From NCBI GenBank assembly GCA_022769005.1, contig JALEKK010000005.1, positions 1 to 39,760 on the forward strand: a stretch of 39,760 nucleotides of DNA. Direction: 5' to 3'. This DNA is from Lachnospiraceae bacterium. GTDB lineage: Bacteria; Bacillota; Clostridia; Lachnospirales; Lachnospiraceae. The position numbers and the translations under genes were made by a program. Below, piece by piece: positions 15,411 to 25,948 of this stretch (positions are counted from its first letter, which is position 1; each line of letters starts with the position of its first letter). The notes below the pieces were generated by a model. That model did not search any database. It saw only the letters and a list, made by a program, of their open reading frames with translations, and was not told the origin of the DNA.

Positions 15411-17799
15411 GGTTGAGCTGTTAGCGCCGGCGGGAAGTCCGGATATCTGTAAGGCGGTTATAAATGCCGGGGCGGATGCCGTATATCTCGGAGGTCAGAT
15501 GTTCGGTGCCAGGGCTTTTGCGAATAATTTCACTACTGATGAGATAAAAGAAGCACTGGATTATGCACATAACAGAGGCGCAAAAATTTACCTGACGGTT
15601 AATACGCTTCTGAAAAATAACGAAATATACGAAGCCGTGGATTATCTTAAACCGCTGTATGAATATGGGCTGGACGCGGTTCTTGTTCAGGATATGGGTT
15701 TGATGAGCATGATAAAGCGTTACTATCCGGATATGGCCATACATATAAGTACTCAAATGAATGTAACAGGGAGACATTTTCTTAAATATTTAAAAGAGTA
15801 CGGAGCTGAGAGAGTGGTTCTTGCAAGAGAGCTGACTCTTGGTGAAATACGAAGCTTACATAATGAATGTGATATTGAATTGGAAGTGTTTATACACGGA
15901 GCGTTGTGTTATTGTTATTCCGGTCAGTGTTTTATGAGTTATGAAGCCGGCGGAAGAAGCGCCAACAGAGGGGCTTGCGCCGGACCCTGCAGATTACCGT
16001 ATAAAAGTGAAGACGGCAAGACAGAATATCTTCTGAGTCCGAAAGATCTTATGACCATACAGGCTCTGCCGGACATTTTAGACAGCGGAGTTTCGTCTCT
16101 GAAAATAGAAGGGCGAATGAAAAACATAAAATATGCCGCAGGAATCACTCATATGTACAGAGAATATATTGACAGATACTTTACTTACGGCAGAGAAGGA
16201 TATGTTGTTGACAGTGACGATATCAATGACATGCTTGATTTATATAACAGAGGTTTTGAAACATCGGGTTATTATTACACCAAAAAATCAAGAGAGATGA
16301 TAAGTTTAAACCGCCCAAATCACATGGGGACAAAGGCATTGGAAGTTGTTGACAATAAAAAGGGAAATATAACTTTTAAAGCTTTGGAAAATATAAATCA
16401 CGGAGATGTATTTGAAATAGACGGAGAAAATTCATTTACCGGAGGAAAGGATTTAAAAGTCGGAGAACTTCTTAACGTAAATCTTCCGTCCAGGTATAAT
16501 CTTAACAGAGGCACCGTGCTTTACAGAGTAAATAATGCCCGTGTTGAGAGAGAAATCCTGAGAGACTTTGCGGATAATAATAAAAAAACGGAGATAAATA
16601 TCAACATTTCGGCTATAAAAAATGAACATATAAAAATTACTGTTTCCGCATATAACGAATTATTGGATGAATATATTTACGCAACCGCAGAGGGAGGAGT
16701 TGTTCAGCCGGCAGAGAACAGGCCGGTAACGAAAGATGAGTTAATAAAAAAAGCATCTAAACTCGGAGGCACTCAATATTCCCTGATTTCCGCGGATGCG
16801 CATGCGGACGATGATATATTCATTTCAATCGGTGAAATAGGCAAAGTCAGAAATAAGGCAATAGAACTTTTTGAAAATGAAGTCAGAGCAAGATTCGCAA
16901 GAAAATGCGAAGCCGTACGGCATGACGATTATTCTGATGCGGAATATCACAAAGACGGAGCAGATTCATTTATATCTGTCCAGGTTTATACGTCGGAGCA
17001 GGCAGAGATTGTTGCAAATGTAAAAAATATATCAAGGATATACATATCTTATCACTGTATTTATGAATATAGAGATCAATGTTGGTCGTACAGAGACGAC
17101 GGTATTCAAATAATAAAAAAAGCAAAAGAAAATAACAAAGAAGTATTTATTGCACTTCCGGCCATTGTAAGAGATTCCAATGTGGAAATGACTGAAAAAC
17201 TGATGAATGCAATACTCGGTAATGACTTGATTGACGGAATGCTTATCCGTAATATGGAAGAATTGCTTATATTTAAAGAATATAACAGCAGGGGCAATAA
17301 AGATTGCGGAAAAAAAACAGTATTAGACAGTAACATATATGTATATAATAGAGAGACAGGGATATTTTTATCGGAAGAAAATCAGGATATATGCATTGAC
17401 AGAATATCATCGCCTGTTGAATTGGATGAAAATGAGTTATATGAACTGATAAATGCAATACCTGCGGAAACCGAATTGACGGTTTACGGCAAAGTGCCGG
17501 TTATGCAGTCCGAACAATGTATTAAGAAAACTCTCAATAAATGCGATCATTTATTCGGAACGGAAACCATAATACAAAACGGAAGAAATAAGCATAACAG
17601 TACAAAAAACAATGCATCATACAGTGTGATGTGTCTTTGCGATTATTGCTTTACTACAATATTTGACAGTAAGGCAAAAAATATCGATGTTTCATTGGCC
17701 AAAAAATTGGGATGCGGAAGTATAAGATACGATTTCACCACGGAAACCGCCGACGAAGTGTCGAAAATATGTAACACTATGCCTAAAGCCTGGAGGTAG
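15403..17799 (+). CDS. U32-family protein (RlhA-like, with DUF3656-type C-terminus)
   Basis: A 798-residue member of the U32 'peptidase' family. Characterised relatives are RNA-modification enzymes (RlhA hydroxylates 23S rRNA C2501; TrhP acts on tRNA) rather than proteases. The TIM-barrel start is MNKVELLAPAGSPD. The U32 signature EVFIHGALCYCYSGQC spans 161-176, and candidate iron-sulfur ligands are C169, C176, C192 and C196. The second half (about 350-798) is consistent with the DUF3656-type extension of long family members. ATG 15403 follows GAGGAG and lies within the last codons of zapA; an upstream ATG at 15334 would only add zapA-overlapping sequence. The exact RNA target is an inference. 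Confidence 0.85.
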   Translation: MNKVELLAPAGSPDICKAVINAGADAVYLGGQMFGARAFANNFTTDEIKEALDYAHNRGAKIYLTVNTLLKNNEIYEAVDYLKPLYEYGLDAVLVQDMGLMSMIKRYYPDMAIHISTQMNVTGRHFLKYLKEYGAERVVLARELTLGEIRSLHNECDIELEVFIHGALCYCYSGQCFMSYEAGGRSANRGACAGPCRLPYKSEDGKTEYLLSPKDLMTIQALPDILDSGVSSLKIEGRMKNIKYAAGITHMYREYIDRYFTYGREGYVVDSDDINDMLDLYNRGFETSGYYYTKKSREMISLNRPNHMGTKALEVVDNKKGNITFKALENINHGDVFEIDGENSFTGGKDLKVGELLNVNLPSRYNLNRGTVLYRVNNARVEREILRDFADNNKKTEININISAIKNEHIKITVSAYNELLDEYIYATAEGGVVQPAENRPVTKDELIKKASKLGGTQYSLISADAHADDDIFISIGEIGKVRNKAIELFENEVRARFARKCEAVRHDDYSDAEYHKDGADSFISVQVYTSEQAEIVANVKNISRIYISYHCIYEYRDQCWSYRDDGIQIIKKAKENNKEVFIALPAIVRDSNVEMTEKLMNAILGNDLIDGMLIRNMEELLIFKEYNSRGNKDCGKKTVLDSNIYVYNRETGIFLSEENQDICIDRISSPVELDENELYELINAIPAETELTVYGKVPVMQSEQCIKKTLNKCDHLFGTETIIQNGRNKHNSTKNNASYSVMCLCDYCFTTIFDSKAKNIDVSLAKKLGCGSIRYDFTTETADEVSKICNTMPKAWR

Positions 17800-17801
17800 G
17801 A

Positions 17802-19352
17802 ATGGATTTAGTTGAAATATCTAAATATATCTTTGCGGCAGTCATAACTATTTATGTTCTTGTATCATTTACGGGAGCGACGATACGTGATGATAAAAAA
17901 CGCAGGGCGATATATGCAACACAGAGTACAACAACATTTATATTTCACTTATTGGGATATATAATATTATTTTTAAATAATAACAACGATATAAAGTACC
18001 TTATACTTTATTGTTTTGAATTCGGATTAGCATTTGCGACGATGGTGGTATACGATGTTATATATCCGAAATCATCAAAATTGCTTGTTAATAATATGAT
18101 ATTTCTGATGTCGATGGGATATGTATTTATAGCAAGGCTTAATTTCGATCAGGCCGTAAGACAATTTATTTTTGCCTGTATCGGAATAGGAATTACATTC
18201 TTTGTCCCAATGATAATAAAGAAATTCAAAAAAATGAGAGATCTGGGGTGGATATATGCCGCCGTCAGCTTTACTCTCCTTCTGGCGCTTTTCTTCAGCT
18301 CAAGGGTTTACGGCGCTAAGATTAATATTACGCTGGGTCCTATAACGATACAGCCTTCCGAATTCGTAAAGATACTGTTTGTGTTCTTTATAGCTTCAAT
18401 GTACAACAAGGCCCTTACATGGAAAAAGCTGTTGTTGACAAGTATTGCGGCTGCGGCGCACATAGTAATATTTATTGCGTCTAACGACCTTGGAGCGGCT
18501 CTTATATTCTTCGTTGCATATATTATGATGACATTTGTTGCGACAAGAAGACTGGTACTTCTTTTAGGTACTACCGGATTGGGAATTTTGGGAGCTTTAA
18601 TAGCAGCAAAGACTGTCCCTCATGTTATAAAACGTGTGGTTGCATGGCGTGATCCGTGGTCAAATATTTACGGTTCGGGATATCAGATTGCATATGCTCT
18701 GTTCTCCATTGCTGCAGGCGGATGGTTCGGCGTCGGACTTACGAGAGGAAGACCGGATACTATACCTTTTGTTGCAAATGATATGATTTTTGCGGCAATT
18801 TCAGAGGAAATGGGAATAATTGTTGCCATCGGAGTATTATTTGTATCTCTCAACTGTCTGATTCTTATTATGAATATTGCGTCGAGATGTAATACACTGT
18901 TTTACAGGCTTGTTGCAGTCGGATTCGGTGTTACTTATGCATTCCAGGTGTTCTTAACGGTAGGCGGAGTGCTTAAGATTATTCCTCTCACCGGAGTTAC
19001 TCTTCCGTTTGTAAGTTACGGCGGAAGCTCGCTTGTTGTTTCACTGATTATGTTTGCGATAATCAACGGTATGTATACAATGAGACAGGATTCCGGCGAA
19101 TCCTCAAAACCGGACATTACTTACAGAAGACGGGAACCGAAAGTCAAAGTAAGCAATAAAAATGAAACCGGTTTAAATGAAGATATGAGCGAATATTTTA
19201 AAAAGGATGATTTTGAATCCGACATTTCGAAAGAGAAAAAGGGATTATCATCCGAAAAATCCGGAGACGACAGGGGTAAGACCAAATATTACAGTCCGGA
19301 AGATTTTAAAAACATAGATGATTATAATGAATTTGACGACTCTAAGTTTTAA
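17802..19352 (+). CDS. SEDS peptidoglycan glycosyltransferase (FtsW/RodA/SpoVE family)
   Basis: A polytopic membrane protein of 516 residues that polymerises lipid II into glycan strands. About ten hydrophobic helices fill residues 8-420. Family motifs: TLGPITIQPSEFVKI, SNDLGAALIFF, WRDPWSNIYGSGYQI, and ANDMIFAAISEEMG with the presumed catalytic Asp. Near the end is TGVTLPFVSYGGSS. The C-terminal 95 residues are charged and probably disordered in the cytoplasm. The start ATG 17802 follows GGAGGTAGG directly after the U32 stop. The cognate class B PBP gene follows, which makes a SEDS-PBP synthase pair. Whether the pair serves division, elongation or sporulation is not decided; zapA points to division. 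Confidence 0.93.
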   Translation: MDLVEISKYIFAAVITIYVLVSFTGATIRDDKKRRAIYATQSTTTFIFHLLGYIILFLNNNNDIKYLILYCFEFGLAFATMVVYDVIYPKSSKLLVNNMIFLMSMGYVFIARLNFDQAVRQFIFACIGIGITFFVPMIIKKFKKMRDLGWIYAAVSFTLLLALFFSSRVYGAKINITLGPITIQPSEFVKILFVFFIASMYNKALTWKKLLLTSIAAAAHIVIFIASNDLGAALIFFVAYIMMTFVATRRLVLLLGTTGLGILGALIAAKTVPHVIKRVVAWRDPWSNIYGSGYQIAYALFSIAAGGWFGVGLTRGRPDTIPFVANDMIFAAISEEMGIIVAIGVLFVSLNCLILIMNIASRCNTLFYRLVAVGFGVTYAFQVFLTVGGVLKIIPLTGVTLPFVSYGGSSLVVSLIMFAIINGMYTMRQDSGESSKPDITYRRREPKVKVSNKNETGLNEDMSEYFKKDDFESDISKEKKGLSSEKSGDDRGKTKYYSPEDFKNIDDYNEFDDSKF

Positions 19353-19379
19353 AATCATATCATAAAAGGTGGTGATAGC

Positions 19380-20897
19380 TTGAAGAACAGAGATAATAAA
19401 AATATCGAAAATAAAGAAACCAAAAAAGAAAAGGGTTCGTTTTTATCAAAACCCGTGGTAAAGCCGGAAAATACAAGAAAAAAAAGAAATCTTGAAACAA
19501 ATATTATTTCATTTGTTTTCATAGGTCTGTTTTTTGTAATGATTATTTATTCTGTATTCTTTACTTCATCGGAGGCAAAGAGCATTGCCGATAATCCTTA
19601 CAATCCGAGAAATGCAGTGGAGCGATCACCTGATGTAAGAAGAGGAACAATCTATGCAAACGACGGAACGATACTTGCTACCACAAGCGTCGGTGAAGAC
19701 AATAAAGAAGTAAGAGAATATCCGACAAATAATCTGTTCTCTCTTGTAGTAGGTATGAGCAGAGGTGCGGGATCGGGAATTGAGGGCGGAGCCAACAAAG
19801 AACTGACCACGTCGTCATCCAAGCAGGAAGTCGAAGTATCGGGGGACGGAAAGGCTGAAAAGGAATATTACGGAGACAACGTATATACCACTCTGGATCC
19901 GAAACTTCAACAGGCCGCATATGACGCACTCGGTGATTATACGGGAGCCGTTGTAGCGGTTGATACTCAGACGGGTAAGGTGTTGGCAATGGTTTCAAAA
20001 CCTGATTTTAACCCTAATGAAGCAGGTACAAAATATAATGAATGGGCAAGTATTTCGGATGAGAATTCAGTGCTTATTAACAGAGCCTCACAGGGTTTGT
20101 ATGCTCCGGGTTCCACATTTAAAATAGTAACCGCTCTGGAATATGTTAAAGAGCATCCGGATGATTATAAAGATTATTCTTATATATGTGAAGGTACCAC
20201 ATCGGTTCCGGGTGGAACGGTGGTGAATTGTTATCACCGTACGGCTCACGGACATGAAGATTTAAATGATGCATTTCTTAATTCATGTAACTGTGCCTTT
20301 TCGGATATCGGTTTAAAGCTGGATATGGAAAGATTCAGAGCTACGGCTGAGAGTTTGGGCATGAATGAAGCGTTGCCTGTGGAAATAGAAAGCAGCAAAA
20401 CAAGATTCGATCTTAATTCAAAATCAAGTATTTCAGAGATTCAGGAAACATCATTCGGTCAGGGAAATCTTTACATGACGCCTCTCCAGATGGCCATGAT
20501 TACAGCTACTATTGCAAATGACGGTATTATGATGAAACCTTATTTAATTGACAAAGTTGTTTCATCAACGGGAGAAGTTGTTAAGCAGAATGCGCCTACC
20601 GTTTACAAAAACGGAATAGCCGACGCATCGGAAGTTGCGGCTGTTCAGGGATTTATGAAGAACATGGTCAGCAGGGGAGCGGCAAGTGTATTCGGAAGTG
20701 CCGGTTATTCGGTTGCCGGAAAGACCGGTACGGCCGAATATGCCGACAACAATGACCTTGCTCATTTGTGGTTTACATGTTACGCTCCGGCAAACAATCC
20801 TAAAATTGCGGTCACATGTATTGTTGAGCGTTCGGAAGTTTCCACGATAGTTCCGGAGCGAATATGTAAAGCCGTTTTAGATGCTTATCTTGATTAA
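19380..20897 (+). CDS. Class B penicillin-binding protein (transpeptidase)
   Basis: A 505-residue bitopic protein that cross-links peptidoglycan with the SEDS partner encoded just upstream. Residues 1-40 are cytoplasmic and basic, and a single membrane helix lies at 43-62. The transpeptidase motifs are SxxK at S245-TFK, SxN at S302-C-N and KTG at 448-450. The region between membrane and catalytic domain is short (about 120 residues) with RRGTIYANDGTILA and a flexible Ser/Thr/Glu segment (140-160); PASTA domains are absent. This resembles short PbpA-type proteins. Translation starts at TTG 19380, seven bases after AGGTGGTGA; no better ATG exists nearby. Confidence 0.93.
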   Translation: MKNRDNKNIENKETKKEKGSFLSKPVVKPENTRKKRNLETNIISFVFIGLFFVMIIYSVFFTSSEAKSIADNPYNPRNAVERSPDVRRGTIYANDGTILATTSVGEDNKEVREYPTNNLFSLVVGMSRGAGSGIEGGANKELTTSSSKQEVEVSGDGKAEKEYYGDNVYTTLDPKLQQAAYDALGDYTGAVVAVDTQTGKVLAMVSKPDFNPNEAGTKYNEWASISDENSVLINRASQGLYAPGSTFKIVTALEYVKEHPDDYKDYSYICEGTTSVPGGTVVNCYHRTAHGHEDLNDAFLNSCNCAFSDIGLKLDMERFRATAESLGMNEALPVEIESSKTRFDLNSKSSISEIQETSFGQGNLYMTPLQMAMITATIANDGIMMKPYLIDKVVSSTGEVVKQNAPTVYKNGIADASEVAAVQGFMKNMVSRGAASVFGSAGYSVAGKTGTAEYADNNDLAHLWFTCYAPANNPKIAVTCIVERSEVSTIVPERICKAVLDAYLD

Positions 20898-20910
20898 GGG
20901 GCAGGTATTT

Positions 20911-21264
20911 ATGGTTATAATCAGCGATCGACTGTATGTCGGAGCAAGTATGGAAAACATAAAAAAGGATGTAATAAAAGGGTTGAAAAAAAGACAGTTT
21001 CAACCCGGATTATATTGTATTACATTACCGCAGGAAGACGGAAACATATTGGATATCAGAAGAGCGATAACCCTTAGGGATTATACCGTTAAAGCGGGAA
21101 AGTTTTCATTTGGGCTTAGGTTTAAAAAGTCTGCGGTTGATGATATAATCGTAGTCGGAATTGCCCTCGGAAGAAGTGAGGCCGTTGATTTGGCGTCACA
21201 AATTGTTCAGGACATATATAATAACACTAATACATTTGATACAAGGAACTATTTTGGTTATTAA
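20911..21264 (+). CDS. Small conserved-looking protein of unknown function
   Basis: I do not recognise a named family. The 117-residue product has no signal peptide or membrane helix. It looks like a mixed alpha/beta fold: MVIISDRLYVG strand, a basic helix (IKKDVIKGLKKRQF), YCITLPQEDGNILDI, a hydrophobic strand DDIIVVGIALG and a helix RSEAVDLASQIVQDIY. I chose ATG 20911 because GGGGCAGG lies upstream; the ATG at 20881 is inside the PBP gene. It is the fifth gene in the envelope operon, between the PBP and the DUF2953 protein, which hints at an accessory role in wall growth or sporulation. Confidence 0.75.
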   Translation: MVIISDRLYVGASMENIKKDVIKGLKKRQFQPGLYCITLPQEDGNILDIRRAITLRDYTVKAGKFSFGLRFKKSAVDDIIVVGIALGRSEAVDLASQIVQDIYNNTNTFDTRNYFGY

Positions 21265-21287
21265 TTTTAGAATATGACGGAGAATAT

Positions 21288-22145
21288 ATGCTTAGTATTA
21301 TACTTACAATACTAATGATAATAGGAATAACAGCTGCCGTCATAGCCGGTATTATATTACTTATTTTTTTCTATCCGATGACTTACAATATAGATGCAAG
21401 TTATCACGGAAAGATAAAAGCAAAGGCAAGTGCCAATTGGCTGTTTAACATTGTGAGAATACGGTTTGAATTAATTAACAACAAACCGGTTTATTCTGTC
21501 AAAATATTTAACTTTACACTTTTGTCAAGCGATAAAAAGAAAAAGCGTAGGAAAAAGAAAAAAGGCAGAAAACCATCTGATGCAGGCAGACACGGAGAAA
21601 AAGCTTTAAGTATTTCGGAGAATAAAAAATCAAATACCGCCGGAAGAGTTGATAACGAATTCAGTGAAGCGGCATTTCAATCCGAAAACAATAGCGGCGG
21701 CGGTAATTCGCAAAAGAAAGAATTCTTTTTAGTCAGAATTTTCAGAAATATTCTTGATAAGGTAAAGAAGGCATTTACCTCTGTTAAGAACATAAAAGAA
21801 AAAACAGCTGTATGGTTTGATGAAGAACATAAAAAATTGTATGCATTCCTCTGGGTAAATATCATGAAGATATTGAGAAAAATAAAGCCTAAAGAATTCT
21901 CGTTCGTCATTCAGGCCGGAACGGGAGAAGCATACAGCACAGGCACCGTGGTTTCATGGTACAGTGTGTTTTACGGTTTATTGCAATTGGATTGGATTGA
22001 TTTCAGGCCGGATTTTGAAGAGAAAAAATTTGAAATGGATTTGCATGCTAAAGGAAGCTTTAGTGTAGGCCCGATTGCTCTTACGGCATTGAAAATTTAC
22101 AGAAACGAAGATTTTAAGAAACTGATACTCAACAGAGTGCGATAA
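21288..22145 (+). CDS. DUF2953-family membrane-anchored protein
   Basis: A 285-residue protein with an N-terminal hydrophobic helix (about 3-31), then a domain typical of DUF2953 proteins (related to B. subtilis YtfI). The middle (85-145) is very basic and then Ser/Gly/Asn-rich and probably disordered (DKKKKRRKKKKGRK). The conserved C-terminal part carries EFSFVIQAGTGEAYSTG and AKGSFSVGPIALTALKI. It is followed after ten bases by the ytfJ/gerW gene, the same pairing as ytfI-ytfJ in Bacillus, where these genes are linked to sporulation and spore germination. The molecular function is not known. Confidence 0.82.
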   Translation: MLSIILTILMIIGITAAVIAGIILLIFFYPMTYNIDASYHGKIKAKASANWLFNIVRIRFELINNKPVYSVKIFNFTLLSSDKKKKRRKKKKGRKPSDAGRHGEKALSISENKKSNTAGRVDNEFSEAAFQSENNSGGGNSQKKEFFLVRIFRNILDKVKKAFTSVKNIKEKTAVWFDEEHKKLYAFLWVNIMKILRKIKPKEFSFVIQAGTGEAYSTGTVVSWYSVFYGLLQLDWIDFRPDFEEKKFEMDLHAKGSFSVGPIALTALKIYRNEDFKKLILNRVR

Positions 22146-22155
22146 GGAGATTATT

Positions 22156-22608
22156 ATGTCAAATACACCGGATGAAAAGAATATGAAAACAGGATTTAAT
22201 GAAACGGTTCAGTCTTTATTTAAAGGCATGGATTCATATATTTCGGCAAAGACGGTTATGGGCGAACCGATTCAGGTAAAAGATACGATTGTTATTCCTT
22301 TGGTGGACGTATCTTTCGGTATGGCAGCCGGCGCATTTGCCAATGAAAAGAGTACTCGTGCAGGAGGAGGAATGAAGGGTAAACTTTCACCTACGGCAGT
22401 ACTTGTAATCCATGAAGGTATAACGAGGGTTGTTCCGGTTAAGGATCAGGATACATTAACAAAGATCATGAATGCCGCTCCTGACTTTATTGACAGAATT
22501 ATGAAGTTTATCAAGAAAAGAACAGGTAAAGACTTCGGATATTCTACGGAAGATGCCGATGTTGAAGCTGCGGTGGAATTTGCATCCGAATCAATAAAGA
22601 ACGATTAA
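22156..22608 (+). CDS. ytfJ: GerW family sporulation protein (YtfJ)
   Basis: A 150-residue cytoplasmic protein of the GerW/YtfJ family, needed in B. subtilis for normal spore germination. Recognisable parts are NETVQSLFKGMDSYISAKTV (about 15-35) and GEPIQVKDTIVIPLVDVSFG (38-57). These are followed by the glycine-rich GAFANEK and GGGMKGKLSP and the strand TAVLVIHEGITRVVPV. The start is ATG 22156 after AAGGAG. It is the last gene of the zapA operon. Its presence fits a spore-forming ancestry, although the family also occurs in clostridial genomes with no reported spores. Confidence 0.9.
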   Translation: MSNTPDEKNMKTGFNETVQSLFKGMDSYISAKTVMGEPIQVKDTIVIPLVDVSFGMAAGAFANEKSTRAGGGMKGKLSPTAVLVIHEGITRVVPVKDQDTLTKIMNAAPDFIDRIMKFIKKRTGKDFGYSTEDADVEAAVEFASESIKND

Positions 22609-22638
22609 TGTGAAAAAAATATAAAATTCCTTAAATTG

Positions 22639-22665
22639 TTAGCAATCAGTATATACGGTTGCTAA
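22639..22665 (+). terminator. Possible weak terminator hairpin after ytfJ
   Basis: TTAGCAA (22639-22645) pairs with TTGCTAA (22659-22665) across a 13-base loop, followed by TTTATAAAA. It is the first of two hairpins in the ytfJ-clpX gap. Confidence 0.4.
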
Positions 22666-22722
22666 TTTATAAAATTAGTTTTATTATATATACAATTATT
22701 TGGAAATAATTCGTATGTATAT

Positions 22723-22760
22723 ACTCGCAGACATTTCTAAATAAGTCTGCGAGTTTTTTT
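22723..22760 (+). terminator. Strong terminator upstream of clpX
   Basis: Perfect 10-bp stem ACTCGCAGAC (22723-22732) with GTCTGCGAGT (22745-22754), 12-base loop and a following run of T. It closes the zapA-ytfJ operon. Confidence 0.9.
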
Positions 22761-22827
22761 GATAAATAATATAAGTATGTACCATGAATTGGTTAGACTG
22801 CAATCTTATATTAAATAGGAGGTAGTT

Positions 22828-24264
22828 ATGTCTGATAATAATTCAAATTCAGTAAATGATAAAAGATGTTTTTCATGCGGAAGATCGGAAAAAGAAGTCG
22901 GAAAACTTACACATATGCCGAACGGATTTTATGTATGCAGCGATTGCCTGAAATCCGTAAATGATCTTATTACATCAAAATACGGAGATTTTAATTTGGG
23001 TAATATATTCGGAGGAAGACAGCAGGAAAGTAAAAAGACCGAAGAAGAAATAAAAGAAGAAAAGGCCAACAGGAAAAAGAAAGTAAATGAAGTGCTGAAA
23101 AGTATGGCAGGTATGCCGCCTCACATTTTAAAATCAAAACTGGATGATTATGTAATAGGGCAGGAGAAGGCTAAAAAAGTATTATCCGTAGCAGTATATA
23201 ATCACTATAAAAGAATAGCGTCTAAGGCGGGACTCAGAATCGCAAATAATGACGAGGGAGAAAGTGCGCATAATACACCTATGGTACAGGACGGAAGAAT
23301 AAATGAGTTATTCGGAGACGTTGAACTGGAAAAATCAAACATTCTGATGATAGGACCTACCGGTTCCGGTAAAACATATCTCGTAAAAACTCTTGCAAAA
23401 ATACTTGGTGTTCCGCTTGCCATCGCCGATGCAACAACACTTACGGAAGCCGGATTTGTCGGCGAGGATGTTGAGAGCGTCATTTCAAAGCTTTATAAAG
23501 CATCAGGCGGAGATAAGGACAAGACGGAATGCGGTATAGTATTCGTTGATGAAATAGATAAAATTGCAAAACATGCGGACGAGAGAACTCGTGACATCAG
23601 GGGAGAGTCGGTACAGCAGGCGATGCTCAAACTCTTAGAGGGAAGTGAAGTTGAGATTACGGAAAACGGAGGACCTAAAAACGGTCTTTCTCCTATAATA
23701 ACAATAGATACAAGTAATATTTTATTTATATGCGGAGGTGCTTTTTCCGGACTTGACGATGTAATCAGAAAAAGATTAACCGGTAATGCCTCCATCGGTT
23801 TTGATGCCGAATTAAAAAATGAATATAAGGATACGGATGAAGTAATAAGTCAGGTTACGGTTGACGATCTTAAAGCGTACGGCATGATACCGGAATTCCT
23901 CGGCAGACTGCCGGTTATCTGTACATTACATTCTCTTGATGAAGACATGCTTATTAAAATTATAAGTGAACCGAAAAATGCCATTGCAAAGCAATATAAG
24001 AAGTTATTCTACCTTGATAACGTTGATTTGGAATTCACGGAGGGTGCATACAGAGAGATTGCAAGAAAGGCTGTCGAAAAAAAGACGGGTGCAAGAGCGC
24101 TGAGGGCTATTATGGAAAATCTCATGTTGGATATGATGTACGAAATACCGAAGGACAGGAACATCGGTAAGATTACAATAGATGAAAATTTTGTAAAGGG
24201 AAGCGGAGTTCCCAATGTTGAAATGAGAGAAGGCAATACGATTTTGCTTGAAGGCGGGAATTAA
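22828..24264 (+). CDS. clpX: ClpX-family AAA+ protease ATPase subunit, divergent
   Basis: A 478-residue unfoldase that would feed proteins to ClpP. The zinc-binding domain has C14-x2-C17 and C37-x2-C40. Walker A is GPTGSGKT (176-183) and Walker B ends in D241-E242. The ClpP-docking loop IGF is kept at 323-325, as is RKR in sensor-2-adjacent DVIRKRLTG. Differences from typical ClpX: the pore-1 loop is GFVG (209-212) instead of GYVG, RDIRGESVQQ replaces RDVSGEGVQQ, and 25-30 extra residues (about 134-160) precede Walker A. The gene is alone between two terminators, without clpP or tig, so it may be a second ClpX. Its TAGGAGG site is eight bases before the ATG. Confidence 0.88.
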   Translation: MSDNNSNSVNDKRCFSCGRSEKEVGKLTHMPNGFYVCSDCLKSVNDLITSKYGDFNLGNIFGGRQQESKKTEEEIKEEKANRKKKVNEVLKSMAGMPPHILKSKLDDYVIGQEKAKKVLSVAVYNHYKRIASKAGLRIANNDEGESAHNTPMVQDGRINELFGDVELEKSNILMIGPTGSGKTYLVKTLAKILGVPLAIADATTLTEAGFVGEDVESVISKLYKASGGDKDKTECGIVFVDEIDKIAKHADERTRDIRGESVQQAMLKLLEGSEVEITENGGPKNGLSPIITIDTSNILFICGGAFSGLDDVIRKRLTGNASIGFDAELKNEYKDTDEVISQVTVDDLKAYGMIPEFLGRLPVICTLHSLDEDMLIKIISEPKNAIAKQYKKLFYLDNVDLEFTEGAYREIARKAVEKKTGARALRAIMENLMLDMMYEIPKDRNIGKITIDENFVKGSGVPNVEMREGNTILLEGGN

Positions 24265-24296
24265 CATTTATCATTTGGATTTGTTATAACAAAAAT

Positions 24297-24326
24297 GCTT
24301 GGACAGGTTATGTCCAAGCGTTTTTT
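24297..24326 (+). terminator. Terminator after clpX
   Basis: Perfect 9-bp stem GCTTGGACA (24297-24305) and TGTCCAAGC (24311-24319), 5-base loop, then GTTTTTT. Confidence 0.9.
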
Positions 24327-24369
24327 CAAATTACCGTATGTTATTGAAAGCTGTTTGCTGTATGTGTTA

Positions 24370-25710
<1,341 letters not shown>

Positions 25711-25753
25711 TCATCCTTTCGTGCTTTTAAAAAAATAAATAAAAAACGATATT

Positions 25754-25779
25754 TACTTAATTTTATTACTTGTTAAGTA
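25754..25779 (-). repeat. Inverted repeat over the gdhA start region
   Basis: TACTTAA (25754-25760) and TTAAGTA (25773-25779) are perfect 7-base complements 12 bases apart. The right arm overlaps the -10 box and the left arm lies just downstream of the start of transcription. This is a plausible operator, but short in AT-rich DNA. Confidence 0.35.
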
Positions 25780-25804
25780 TAAAAAATAAATTATAAAAAT
25801 GCAA
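25776..25804 (-). promoter_or_regulatory. Promoter of gdhA
   Basis: On the minus strand TTGCAT (25804-25799) and TATACT (25781-25776) are 17 bases apart, giving a leader of about 65 bases. Confidence 0.7.
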
Positions 25805-25948
25805 TAGCAGTGAAAACATTTATTTAAATGCTTTTCTTTATTTTTTTTATCCTTTATGGTATAGTTCATAGATGTAATTTTCTACAATAGATAACAACTG
25901 TATATTTTGATATATAATTCACTTATTTTTCAGGAAGGGAAGTTGATA

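Noticed and set aside
15403-17799. U32 protein as a secreted collagenase
   Set aside because: Old family name; there is no signal peptide, and the cysteine pattern matches RNA-modifying relatives.
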